This document shows positions 44,031-52,454 of a stretch of DNA of 58,818 nucleotides, in pieces. Where the stretch lies: assembly GCA_017397305.1 (NCBI GenBank), contig JAFQJB010000024.1:1-58818 (forward strand). The letters run 5' to 3'. The notes below the pieces were generated by a model that saw only the letters and a list, made by a program, of their open reading frames with translations, had not been told where the DNA came from and made no database searches. The translations under genes and the position numbers were made by a program. The stretch is from Clostridia bacterium (GTDB lineage: Bacteria; Bacillota; Clostridia; Christensenellales; Borkfalkiaceae). Each line of letters starts with the position of its first letter. Positions within the stretch are counted from its first letter, which is position 1.

Positions 44031-46137
44031 AAACGCCGGCTTTTGCTTTGGTGTTAAAAGGGCGGTTACCCGTGCTAAATCTTTATCGGGCGAAAACAAT
44101 TACGTTTTGGGTGAAATTATCCATAACGAAGCCGTTGTTGAAGACCTGAAAAATAGGGGTATTAAAACCATAAACTCAATTGATGAGGTCGAAATTAAAA
44201 AAGGCGACAAGGTTTTGATTAGAACACACGGCGAACCTAAGTCAACCTTTGACAAGCTTGAAAATATTGGAGCCGAGATTATTGATTGCACTTGCCCGTT
44301 TGTTAAAGATATTCAAAAAATTGTCAATGAACACCACGAAAAAGGGTATACCATTGCAATAATCGGCGATAAAAATCACCCCGAGATTAAGGCTATAAAC
44401 GGCTGGTGTGAACAAAAGGCGATTATTACCGAAGACGCAGAGGTTTTGTCGTCTATACAGTTTGAAAAACTGTGTGTTGTGGTTCAAACCACCTATTCGG
44501 TGGCGAAATTTGAAAATTTGTTGAAAAATTTTAGGTATAGTAAGGCAAAAACAGTTGATATTTTCAAAACAATTTGCTATACTACCATAGAGCGACAAAA
44601 AGAAGCGGAAATATTATCGAAAAAGTGTGACGCGGTGTTGGTTGTCGGCGGTGCAAACAGCAACAACACGCAAAAACTTTTCAATATTTGTAATGCAAAT
44701 TGTCAAAATACTTTTCGTCTAATTTCACCTGTCGACTTCGATTATAAAAAAATAAAAAGTTTTAATAAAATAGGGATTGTTCTTGGCGCGTCGACACCGA
44801 TTGAACAATTTCAGGAGGTAGTCTCGCATATGGAGAACATTACAGAAGAAATCATCACCACGGAAACCGTTGAAACCACGGCTGAACAAACTGCAGAAGT
44901 TTCTGTTAAGTCAGAAATGGAAAAAGCTTTCAACAATATTAAGCCCAGCAAAGACTTAAAGATTGGTCAAATTGTTTCCGCTTATATATCATCCGCTAAA
45001 GAAGACGGATTGACTTTGTCGCTTAAGAACACTAAGAAAGACTTTGAACTTCCCGCTAGTGAAATTTTGGGCGATTATCAAAAAGATGCATACGCTGACA
45101 AAATCGGTCAAGAAATGCGCGTAATGGTTGTTGCTAAAAATCCTATCAAATTCTCTGAAAAAGCAATGGAAAAAGTTTTGAAAGAAGAAGCAGAGATTGA
45201 AGAAATTAAGGCTGGCAAACTTTTTGAAGCCGTTATCACTGCAACCAACAAAGGCGGTTTGACTGGTAAATACGGTAGTTATCAAGTTTTCGTTCCCGCA
45301 TCACAAATCAAACTCGGTTTTGTTAAAGACCTTGAAAAATACGTTGGTAAAACTCTTAGACTTAAGGCTGAAAAGGTTGAATCAAGAGGCGCTCGTCGTC
45401 AAATCGTTGGTTCACAAAGAGTTATTTTAGAAGCTGAAAAGGCTGAACGCGATGCTATTAAGGCTCAAAAAGAAGCAGAATTCTTCGGTAGCATTCAAGA
45501 AGGCGACGTTGTTCTTGGAACTCCCGTAAGATTTGCAGCATTCGGTGCATTTATCGACGTAAACGGTTTTGATTGTCTTGCACACATCTCCGACCTTTCT
45601 TGGACTGGTTGCAAGGATTGTGCTGAAGTTTTGGAAATCGGTACTCAATACGAATTCAAAATCTTGAAGATTGATGAAGAAAATAAGAGAGTTTCAGTTG
45701 GCTACAAGCAATTACAAGCTAAACCTTGGGAAACCGTTGCTGAAAAATACAACGTTGGCGATGTTATCAAGGGTAAGGTTGTAAGACTAGTAAGCTTTGG
45801 TGCTTTCGTTGAAGTTGAAAAAGGAATCGATGGTTTGGTTCACGTTTCACAAATTTCTAACGAATGGTTGGAAAACCCTGTAACCGCTTTAGAAGTTGGT
45901 CAAGAAGTTGAAGCTAAGATTATGGACATCAATCCCGAAAAGGAAAAAATGAACCTTTCAATCAAAGCACTTCTCCCTGAACTTCCCAAGCCCGAAAAGA
46001 CTGATGAAGAAAAGGCTTCTAAGGGTAAAAAACGCAAAGTAAACGAAGAGGAAGAAGAAGGCATGCTTCATGAATGGAAGGATGACAACACTGGTGACGG
46101 TGGTGTTTCAATCGCTGAAATGCTTAAAAACAACTAA
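44011..46137 (+). CDS. ispH: Fusion: HMBPP reductase IspH with ribosomal protein S1
   Basis: 708 residues from the ATG at 44011. Residues 1-270 are IspH, the last enzyme of the MEP isoprenoid route, with iron-sulfur ligands Cys12 (GFCFGV), Cys95 (DCTCPFV) and Cys189 (TICYTTIERQ) and the SNN loop. After a Glu/Thr-rich linker (about 275-310) come four S1 RNA-binding domains, about 316-385, 405-475, 500-575 and 585-655. The last two are the best conserved (RFAAFGAFIDV, RLVSFGAFVEV). A charged tail follows. Such fusions are known in Clostridia. An internal start at 44830 could also give free S1. Confidence 0.95.
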   Translation: MKILKGKNAGFCFGVKRAVTRAKSLSGENNYVLGEIIHNEAVVEDLKNRGIKTINSIDEVEIKKGDKVLIRTHGEPKSTFDKLENIGAEIIDCTCPFVKDIQKIVNEHHEKGYTIAIIGDKNHPEIKAINGWCEQKAIITEDAEVLSSIQFEKLCVVVQTTYSVAKFENLLKNFRYSKAKTVDIFKTICYTTIERQKEAEILSKKCDAVLVVGGANSNNTQKLFNICNANCQNTFRLISPVDFDYKKIKSFNKIGIVLGASTPIEQFQEVVSHMENITEEIITTETVETTAEQTAEVSVKSEMEKAFNNIKPSKDLKIGQIVSAYISSAKEDGLTLSLKNTKKDFELPASEILGDYQKDAYADKIGQEMRVMVVAKNPIKFSEKAMEKVLKEEAEIEEIKAGKLFEAVITATNKGGLTGKYGSYQVFVPASQIKLGFVKDLEKYVGKTLRLKAEKVESRGARRQIVGSQRVILEAEKAERDAIKAQKEAEFFGSIQEGDVVLGTPVRFAAFGAFIDVNGFDCLAHISDLSWTGCKDCAEVLEIGTQYEFKILKIDEENKRVSVGYKQLQAKPWETVAEKYNVGDVIKGKVVRLVSFGAFVEVEKGIDGLVHVSQISNEWLENPVTALEVGQEVEAKIMDINPEKEKMNLSIKALLPELPKPEKTDEEKASKGKKRKVNEEEEEGMLHEWKDDNTGDGGVSIAEMLKNN
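44813..44832 (+). promoter_or_regulatory. Internal ribosome-binding site and start for S1 alone
   Basis: AGGAGG at 44813-44818 is followed 11 nt later by an in-frame ATG (44830-44832, Met274), exactly at the IspH/S1 boundary. Use of it would yield a 435-residue S1-only protein. Confidence 0.6.
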
Positions 46138-46153
46138 TTAATCAATAAAAATA

Positions 46154-46186
46154 AAAAGTCTTGTCAAGTTGGCAAGGCTTTTTTGT
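46154..46186 (+). terminator. Terminator after ispH-rpsA
   Basis: Stem AAGTCTTGTC / GGCAAGGCTT (two G-T pairs), loop AAGTT, T-run. Confidence 0.78.
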
Positions 46187-46214
46187 TATTTTAAAATTTT
46201 TTATAGCATAGTAT
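46185..46214 (+). promoter_or_regulatory. Possible sigma-E promoter of the spoIIIA operon
   Basis: CATAGTAT (46207-46214) resembles a sigma-E -10. GTTATTTT (46185-46192), 14 nt upstream, is a weak -35 match. The -10 ends 6 nt before the ATG of spoIIIAA, which lacks a Shine-Dalgarno. Confidence 0.35.
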
Positions 46215-46220
46215 ATACAA

Positions 46221-47090
46221 ATGAATTTTGACGTGTTTACTTTGGATTTAAAAACTGCGCTGAAAGGTGTGGACATAAAAAATCTTTATGAAATTCGATT
46301 AAGAGTTGGTTTTCCTGTAATAGTTAAATTTGCAACCGAATATAAATATTTAGGACAAAACGGTGCGGTAACTGATAGTGATAAAGGAATTGTTGTAACT
46401 AACAACCATATAAATGAAATTATTGATAACATTACCGAACGTTCACTATACGCATATAATGAAAGTTTACGTCAAGGTTATTTAACTTCAAAGAGCGGAC
46501 TAAGGGTCGGGGTTGCTGGTGATTGCGTTATCGACAACGGACAAGTTTTAACTATTAAAAATATAACGTCATTGAACGTTAGAATTCCGCACAAAGTCAA
46601 AGATTGCTCAAAAAAGATTATCGACTATATTATAAATGATAGCAAGATTTTTAACACATTGATAATATCAGCGCCGGGATACGGCAAAACGACCATGTTG
46701 AAAGATTTGGCGGAAAAAATTAGTGAAAAAAATATCGGCTCGGTGCTTATCGTGGACGAGCGGGAAGAGTTTTTGGACGTTTACGGGGAAAATATTGACC
46801 ATATAAAAAACTGCGATAAGTCTTTTGCTTTTGATAACGGGATAAGGGTTATGTCGCCAAAAGTTATAGTAACTGACGAACTTTGTTCAAAAAACGACTG
46901 GGAATGTGTTAAAAATGCTATAAATTGTGGTGTTAACGTGCTTGCAAGTTGCCATGCGGATAGTATTGAACAAATGCAAAATAAAAAAGCATTTCAAAAA
47001 GGGATATTTGAAAGATACGTTTTGCTTTTTGGTAGCGGACAAGCAGGGGTTGTTAAGGGTGTTTATGATGAGGAGTTTAATTTGTTGTGA
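46221..47090 (+). CDS. spoIIIAA: Stage III sporulation protein AA (ATPase)
   Basis: 289 residues; a secretion-type ATPase of the SpoIIIA-SpoIIQ channel between mother cell and forespore. Walker A is SAPGYGKTTML, Walker B VLIVDEREE; the N-terminal EIRLRVGFPV and the LRVGVAG block are family marks. No SD precedes the ATG. Confidence 0.95.
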   Translation: MNFDVFTLDLKTALKGVDIKNLYEIRLRVGFPVIVKFATEYKYLGQNGAVTDSDKGIVVTNNHINEIIDNITERSLYAYNESLRQGYLTSKSGLRVGVAGDCVIDNGQVLTIKNITSLNVRIPHKVKDCSKKIIDYIINDSKIFNTLIISAPGYGKTTMLKDLAEKISEKNIGSVLIVDEREEFLDVYGENIDHIKNCDKSFAFDNGIRVMSPKVIVTDELCSKNDWECVKNAINCGVNVLASCHADSIEQMQNKKAFQKGIFERYVLLFGSGQAGVVKGVYDEEFNLL

Positions 47091-47548
47091 GGTTTGTATT
47101 TTGCTTAGCTTTACTTGTCGTTAGTATAATAGCAGGGCATAAATTTGCCGACAAATACACTTTAAGACGAAAATTTTATAGTGATTTTTCCTTTTTTAAT
47201 AAGCATTTAAAAAGCGAGATTTCCTTTTCACAAACAACACTCTTAAAAATGACTGATTTGTTTGATAAAAAGACAGACTTTTATATATCGTTAAAAAAAT
47301 ATATAGAAAATAAAGAATTTAACTTTGAAAAAAAGTATCTAAGTTTGGAAGAAAAGGGGTTTTTTAAGGGGTACATAGAAAACGTAGGTGCTCACGATAA
47401 AATTACTCAACTAAATTACCTTGAAAGTGTAGAACAAAAAATAGATGAATATTATTCCAGTGCCGAAAAGGGAGAGAAAAAGTATAAAACATTATATATT
47501 AAGCTTGGACTTTTATTTGGTTTAATGCTTTTTATCATTTTTATTTAG
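47087..47548 (+). CDS. spoIIIAB: Stage III sporulation protein AB
   Basis: 153 residues starting at GTG (4-nt overlap with AA). It is held by an N-terminal hydrophobic segment (3-18) and a C-terminal one (about 135-153), with a helical middle. The LKSEISFSQTTL and EKKYKTLYIKLGLLFGLMLFIIFI regions fit SpoIIIAB, a protein related to type II secretion GspF. Confidence 0.85.
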   Translation: MRFVFCLALLVVSIIAGHKFADKYTLRRKFYSDFSFFNKHLKSEISFSQTTLLKMTDLFDKKTDFYISLKKYIENKEFNFEKKYLSLEEKGFFKGYIENVGAHDKITQLNYLESVEQKIDEYYSSAEKGEKKYKTLYIKLGLLFGLMLFIIFI

Positions 47549-47555
47549 GTGTTAA

Positions 47556-47753
47556 ATGAACGTAGACGTAATTTTTAAGATAGCCGCAATAGGAATTTTG
47601 ATTGCCGTTATAACGCAAGTGCTTAAAAAGAGCGATAGAGACGATATAGCAACGCTTGTCGCTCTTGCGGGACTAGTTATCGTTTTAACCATGGTAATAA
47701 ATATGATAAGCGACCTGTTTGAATCGATAAAAAACATATTTTACTTGTATTAG
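47556..47753 (+). CDS. spoIIIAC: Stage III sporulation protein AC
   Basis: 65 residues, two membrane helices. The family pattern IFKIAAIGILIAVITQVLKKSDRDDIATLVALAG is clear. Length and position after AB are as expected. Confidence 0.9.
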   Translation: MNVDVIFKIAAIGILIAVITQVLKKSDRDDIATLVALAGLVIVLTMVINMISDLFESIKNIFYLY

Positions 47754-48134
47754 ATGACAAAACTAATCATTCTTGCAATAATATTTGCGGTAATTATCCT
47801 ATACTTAAAAAATATAAATGCTGAACTTGCAATGCTAGCGGGTATAGGCGCGGGGATAATTTTTTTATGGTTTGCGATTTCTTATCTAACTGAAATTTTT
47901 AGCGTAATTGACACTTTAGTGGAATTGTCGGGAATAGATAGGCAAATTTATAAAATAATATTAAAAATTACCGCACTTGGATATTTAGTAGAATTCGGCG
48001 CGGGAACGGTTGAAGATTTTGGAATGAAAGGACTTGCGGACAAACTTGTTTTTGTAGGTAAAATTATGATTTTTTCCATATCTCTTCCTATAATATACGC
48101 GATTATAAACATGCTTACGGGTTTGATGCAATGA
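47754..48134 (+). CDS. spoIIIAD: Stage III sporulation protein AD
   Basis: 126 residues, several membrane helices. It starts directly after the AC stop. It shares the short LILAIIFAVIILYLKNINAELAML start and the FGAGTVEDFGMKGLADKL amphipathic loop of the family. Confidence 0.9.
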   Translation: MTKLIILAIIFAVIILYLKNINAELAMLAGIGAGIIFLWFAISYLTEIFSVIDTLVELSGIDRQIYKIILKITALGYLVEFGAGTVEDFGMKGLADKLVFVGKIMIFSISLPIIYAIINMLTGLMQ

Positions 48135-49288
48135 CAAAGAAATTTGTAATTATATTTTTAACGGCAATAAATTTTTGTTTTGCTATCTTCAATCAACCCA
48201 AAACAGCCTACGCCGACCAACTGTCAGACAGCATTGACGAGCAGATGAGCAATATCGACCTTAGTGGGCTTAAAGATTTTTTTGATGAAAACATTACTAT
48301 GGAAAAGGGCGGGGTAGTAGAATTTATATCAAATCTACTTGATGGTAACTTCGACAAGGACGGACAGAGTGCATTGGGATATATATCGTCGATTGTTTTT
48401 CGACAAGCAAGGGAAATGCTACCGTCTTTTATTTGCATTATAATTATCGCCGTTCTTTGCGGTATTTTGCAGGGTATAAAGAGTTCCACCTTTTCTCAAA
48501 GTATAAACGATTTGATTTCTTTCGTGGGGCTTCTTGCTATAATTTTGGTTGTTTCCGCTCAAATATCTTCGCTAATATCAAGTGCTAAAAACATTATGGA
48601 AAATATAGCGAAATTAATTACGATTATGTCACCCATAATCACATCGTTAATGGTTGCGGGTGGGGCGAACGTGTCGGCTGGGATATATTCACCAACTGTT
48701 TCTACGTTATCAAATATCATATCTAATGTTATGCTTGGTGTTTTGCTTCCGCTTGTTATGATTATGTTTGTTTTTTCGGTTATATCAAACTTTTCAAGCA
48801 GTGTAAAACTATCAAAATTTATAGATTTTGCATCTTCTACGATAAAGTGGATACTAGGCATTACTGCAACTATATTTACTATTTTTATGACCGTGCAGGG
48901 AATAGCAAGTGCAACTTACGACGGGGTTTCTATTAAAGCCGCAAAATATGCTATTTCAAATTCAATACCGATTGTAGGAGGCTTTTTACGTGACGGGTTT
49001 GATATTGTGGTCGCGGGAAGTGTTTTAATAAAAAATTCGGTTGGTATTGCTTGTTTATTTGGCTTTTTGATTATGATTATATCGCCGGTAATTAAAATGT
49101 CGTTGTTCTCACTTATGCTTAAGGGTTGCTCGGCGATTGTAGAACCAATTTCCGACCCAAGAATACCGAATTTTTGTGCTTCAATATCTAAATGTATAAA
49201 TTATTTAGTAGCGATAACTTTAGTCAGCAGTTTTATGTTTTTTATCAATGTTTTACTGATGATTTTTACGGCAAACGCGTTTATTTAG
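48131..49288 (+). CDS. spoIIIAE: Stage III sporulation protein AE
   Basis: 385 residues. An N-terminal signal-like helix is followed by a soluble region with LSGLKDFFDENITMEKGG and then about seven membrane helices. Family blocks include GASVSAGIYSP-like GANVSAGIYSP, IASATYDGVSIKAAKYAISNSIPIVGGFL and GCSAIVEPISDPR. It overlaps AD by 4 nt. Confidence 0.93.
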   Translation: MTKKFVIIFLTAINFCFAIFNQPKTAYADQLSDSIDEQMSNIDLSGLKDFFDENITMEKGGVVEFISNLLDGNFDKDGQSALGYISSIVFRQAREMLPSFICIIIIAVLCGILQGIKSSTFSQSINDLISFVGLLAIILVVSAQISSLISSAKNIMENIAKLITIMSPIITSLMVAGGANVSAGIYSPTVSTLSNIISNVMLGVLLPLVMIMFVFSVISNFSSSVKLSKFIDFASSTIKWILGITATIFTIFMTVQGIASATYDGVSIKAAKYAISNSIPIVGGFLRDGFDIVVAGSVLIKNSVGIACLFGFLIMIISPVIKMSLFSLMLKGCSAIVEPISDPRIPNFCASISKCINYLVAITLVSSFMFFINVLLMIFTANAFI

Positions 49289-49289
49289 T

Positions 49290-49775
49290 ATGAAAGACTG
49301 GATATTGTCAATTGGAATTGTGGTGGTAATATTGTCGATTATATCGCTACTTCTTCCAAACGGAAAAATGGGCAAATACGTAAAGTGTGTTTTTTCACTC
49401 CTTGTTGTTTTTGTGGTGTTAAAACCAGTTGTATTTTTAGGGGACAATAATGCTACTTTAGACCAAATCTACAGTGACGTTCATACGGATATACCGCTAC
49501 AAGAAAATTATCTAGATTTTGTTTTTGAAAAAAAGGTCGAATCGTTAGAACAAAACTGCGAAAAACTGCTAGAAAATCACCAAATTTTTAACGTTAATAT
49601 AAAAATCGACGTAGATAGCGATTATTTTCAAGAATTAAGGATTAAAAAAGTAACGGCTAATTTTGAAAACGCGGTTATTAAATCTGAGAACAAGCATATA
49701 GATATTATCGACGTGAAAAATATTATTGCCGACTATTTAGGGGTGAGTAATAACGTTGTGGAGATTTATCAGTGA
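49290..49775 (+). CDS. spoIIIAF: Stage III sporulation protein AF
   Basis: 161 residues. Two N-terminal membrane helices (about 4-23 and 32-49, with LLLPNGKMGKYVKCVFSLLV between) are followed by a soluble domain facing the intermembrane space. Starts 1 nt after AE and overlaps AG by 4 nt. Confidence 0.88.
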   Translation: MKDWILSIGIVVVILSIISLLLPNGKMGKYVKCVFSLLVVFVVLKPVVFLGDNNATLDQIYSDVHTDIPLQENYLDFVFEKKVESLEQNCEKLLENHQIFNVNIKIDVDSDYFQELRIKKVTANFENAVIKSENKHIDIIDVKNIIADYLGVSNNVVEIYQ

Positions 49776-50269
49776 GCGAAAAAAAGAGTATTTTAGAAAA
49801 GATTAAAACTGATAAAAAGTGGCGAATAGGAACTATAGTTTTTTTGTCGTTACTCGCCGTTATAATTTTGTTTTTCAGCACTTTTTCTAACAAAAGCAAA
49901 GAAAATAGTCAAGATTTTTCAGTTGATAGCTACGTGGAAAGTCTAGAAAATAAACTAGAAAACACGTTAAAAAAGGTAGAAGGTGCGGGCAAGGTTTCAG
50001 TTGTTATCACGGTAGAATCAGGAATGGAAACCGTCCTTGCAATGAAAACCACGATAAAAGAGACTGATAGCGGAAGAGAAACCGAGCAAACACCTGTAAT
50101 CGTAAACGGAAAAACAGTTGTTCTAAAAGAATGTTACCCCAAAATTATAGGTGTATTAATCGTTTCCGAAGGTGCGGATAACGTTATGGTAAAAACAAGA
50201 ATTCAACAAGCGACCGTATCGCTTTTGGATATAAACGTAAACCAAATAGAAATTTTAACAATGAAATAA
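49772..50269 (+). CDS. spoIIIAG: Stage III sporulation protein AG
   Basis: 165 residues starting at GTG. One membrane helix (about 22-40) is followed by the ring-building domain with LEKVEGAGKVSVVITVES-type sequence, then PKIIGVLIVSEGADNVMVK. AG forms a large ring in the channel. SD support is weak; coupling to AF is likely. Confidence 0.9.
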   Translation: MSEKKSILEKIKTDKKWRIGTIVFLSLLAVIILFFSTFSNKSKENSQDFSVDSYVESLENKLENTLKKVEGAGKVSVVITVESGMETVLAMKTTIKETDSGRETEQTPVIVNGKTVVLKECYPKIIGVLIVSEGADNVMVKTRIQQATVSLLDINVNQIEILTMK

Positions 50270-50280
50270 AGGAGAAAATT

Positions 50281-50760
50281 ATGACCAAAAAAAGAAAAAT
50301 CGTTGTTTTATCTTGCATGATTGCATTGCTTGCCGTTACCGCAGTGTTTAACTTTGTGCTAACGACAAAAAGTGCACCGACCGACGACGCTGCACAAGTT
50401 AGTTCGTCAAACTATTTTGCTCAGTATAGGACTGAAAGAATGAGCACTAGAAACGAAGAACTTATTCAGCTTGACCAAGTTATTGCATCGGCTGAAGCGA
50501 GCAGTGTGGAAAGGGCAGAGGCACTTTCAATGAAGATTGAAATGACCGCTATTACCGAAAAAGAAATGCTTTTAGAAAATCTTATCAAAGCATATGGCTT
50601 TGAAGACGCGGTAGTTGTTATCGGTTTAGAGTCGGATAACGTAAACGTTATTGCAAAAGCACCCGATATGAGCACCGACGATGCTATTTTAATCTATACG
50701 GTTGTGTTTGAAGAAATAGGCGTTTCACCTGAAAATGTAAAAATTATCCCTATTTCTTAA
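50281..50760 (+). CDS. spoIIIAH: Stage III sporulation protein AH
   Basis: 159 residues with AAAGGAG before the ATG. One membrane helix (about 8-27), then the YscJ/FliF-like domain that binds forespore SpoIIQ (YFAQYRTERMSTRNEELIQLDQ, later EKEMLLENLIKAYGFEDAVV). Last gene of the spoIIIA operon. Confidence 0.92.
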   Translation: MTKKRKIVVLSCMIALLAVTAVFNFVLTTKSAPTDDAAQVSSSNYFAQYRTERMSTRNEELIQLDQVIASAEASSVERAEALSMKIEMTAITEKEMLLENLIKAYGFEDAVVVIGLESDNVNVIAKAPDMSTDDAILIYTVVFEEIGVSPENVKIIPIS

Positions 50761-50793
50761 AAAAAGGACTATACAAAATAAATATTTTGTGTT

Positions 50794-50817
50794 ACAATAA
50801 ATATATAAATTTATTGT
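50794..50817 (+). promoter_or_regulatory. Perfect palindrome at the asp23 promoter/leader
   Basis: ACAATAAAT (50794-50802) and ATTTATTGT (50809-50817) with a 6-nt centre. It overlaps TACAAT (50793-50798), a possible -10 with a weak TATACA -35 at 50770-50775. It could be an operator or an mRNA hairpin just before the SD (AGAGGA). Confidence 0.5.
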
Positions 50818-50828
50818 AGAGGATATTT

Positions 50829-51227
50829 ATGGCACGTTTTAAGAACATACCCGTTAATTCCCACGAAGGAAAAATAACTTACGGCAAAGGCATAGTTAAC
50901 GAAATAGTTGAACTTGCAGTTAAAGAAATTGCTAACGTCGAACTTTATACAACACCTTATAAACAAACTGATAAGGCGATAAAGGTGGTGACTGCAAGTG
51001 ACGGTGTGCACGTTGACGTTACGGTTAAAACCCATTACACCGAAAGCATTTCGGAAGTTGCTTTTAAGATTCAAGAAGCAATAAGGCATAACGTTGAGGC
51101 GATGACCGAATACCGCATTGCAAGTGTAAACGTTAACATCAAAGGGGTTACCTTTGAAGAACCGTCAGTGCAACCCGTAATTGACGAGACAGCGAACGTG
51201 ACAAAAGAGGTTACAAATGAGAAGTAA
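50829..51227 (+). CDS. Asp23/Gls24-family envelope stress protein
   Basis: 132 residues. The Asp23 pattern is visible: GKITYGKGIVNEIVELAVKEIANVELYT, then VHVDVTVKTHYTESISEVAFKIQEAIRHNVEAMT and VNVNIKGV. These are small membrane-associated or cytosolic proteins linked to envelope homeostasis. It heads the asp23-nusB-folD-ispA group and overlaps nusB by 11 nt. Confidence 0.9.
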   Translation: MARFKNIPVNSHEGKITYGKGIVNEIVELAVKEIANVELYTTPYKQTDKAIKVVTASDGVHVDVTVKTHYTESISEVAFKIQEAIRHNVEAMTEYRIASVNVNIKGVTFEEPSVQPVIDETANVTKEVTNEK

Positions 51228-51606
51228 AGCAAGAGAGACGGTTTTTATGTATTTGTTCTCAAGGCTCTTCAATCCGAGTGATGAAGGGCTTTTTGCTGTT
51301 TTAGCAAAAGAACTTGGTAGCGACGATAAAGATTTTGCAACTAAATTACTAGACAGCGTTATTGAAAATGAACAAACTTATCTTGAAAAGATTGCCGAAC
51401 TTTCTATCGGCTATAAATTAAATAGACTTTATAATGCAGATAAGTGTGCGCTTTTGTTGGGCTTTGCTGAACTTGATAATTTTAAGCAAACACCTACTGC
51501 AGTTATTATTGACGAAACTGTAAATATCGTTGCAAAGTATTCTACCGAAAATAGCACAGACTTTGTTAACGGCATTTTGGCTGAGTACGCAAAGGAGAGG
51601 GCATGA
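51217..51606 (+). CDS. nusB: Transcription antitermination protein NusB
   Basis: 129 residues, all-helical. RSKARETVFMYLFSRLF at the start and the C-terminal LLGFAELDNFKQTPTAVIIDETVNIVAKYSTENSTDFVNGIL are the NusB signatures. It binds boxA of rRNA with NusE. AGAGG precedes the ATG. Confidence 0.93.
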   Translation: MRSKARETVFMYLFSRLFNPSDEGLFAVLAKELGSDDKDFATKLLDSVIENEQTYLEKIAELSIGYKLNRLYNADKCALLLGFAELDNFKQTPTAVIIDETVNIVAKYSTENSTDFVNGILAEYAKERA

Positions 51607-52454
51607 GCAAGATTATAAACGGCAAAGAAATTGCACAAAGTGTTAAGGATAACTTAAAAGAAAAGGTTTTACAGTTTGAAAAAGATTACGGCAGAAAAAT
51701 CACGCTTGCCGTTATTTTGGTTGGTGAAAACCCCGCGTCGCAAGTTTACGTAAAAAATAAAATAACCGCTACCGAATACGTGGGTATGAAATCGCTTTCT
51801 TTCCGCTTGCCAGAGAATGCAACCGAAAGGGAAGTATCAGACCTTGTAACTTCACTCGGTGCTGACGATAACGTTGACGGGATTTTGGTTCAACTTCCTC
51901 TGCCAAAACACCTTGACGAAAATAAAATTTTAGCTTTGATACCCGCAAGCAAGGACGTAGACGGGTTCTTGGCTGAAAACGTTGGAAATCTTTTGCTTGG
52001 ACTTCCCACAACCGTTGCATGCACGCCTTTTGGTGTTTTGCAAATGCTTAAATACGAGGGAATAGAACTTACTGGCAAAAATGCAGTGGTTATCGGCAGA
52101 AGCAATATCGTTGGAAAGCCCATGGCAATGCTTTTACTTAAAGAAAACTGCACCGTTACTATTTGCCACAGCAAAACGGTTAACCTAAAAGGCGTATGCA
52201 AAAACGCTGATATTTTGGTTGCCGCTATCGGTAAGCCTAAGTTTGTTACCGCCGATATGGTAAAAGAGGGGGCAGTCGTTATCGACGTCGGTATAAATAG
52301 AACGGAAAACGGGCTTGTTGGCGACGTTGATTTTGAAGCGGTTAAAGAGATTGCTTCATACATTTCACCCGTTCCCGGCGGTGTTGGACCGATGACAATC
52401 GCTATGCTTTTAGAAAATACCTATATTTGTGCAACGAAAAGGGAGAACAAATGA
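51603..52454 (+). CDS. folD: Methylenetetrahydrofolate dehydrogenase/cyclohydrolase
   Basis: 283 residues; makes 10-formyl-tetrahydrofolate from methylene-tetrahydrofolate. Motifs are NPASQVYVKNK (catalytic Lys), GILVQLPLPKHLD, GRSNIVGKPMAMLLL (NADP loop) and PVPGGVGPMTIAML. Its product level is what the ZTP riboswitch at 4 kb reports on. 4-nt overlap with nusB. Confidence 0.96.
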   Translation: MSKIINGKEIAQSVKDNLKEKVLQFEKDYGRKITLAVILVGENPASQVYVKNKITATEYVGMKSLSFRLPENATEREVSDLVTSLGADDNVDGILVQLPLPKHLDENKILALIPASKDVDGFLAENVGNLLLGLPTTVACTPFGVLQMLKYEGIELTGKNAVVIGRSNIVGKPMAMLLLKENCTVTICHSKTVNLKGVCKNADILVAAIGKPKFVTADMVKEGAVVIDVGINRTENGLVGDVDFEAVKEIASYISPVPGGVGPMTIAMLLENTYICATKRENK

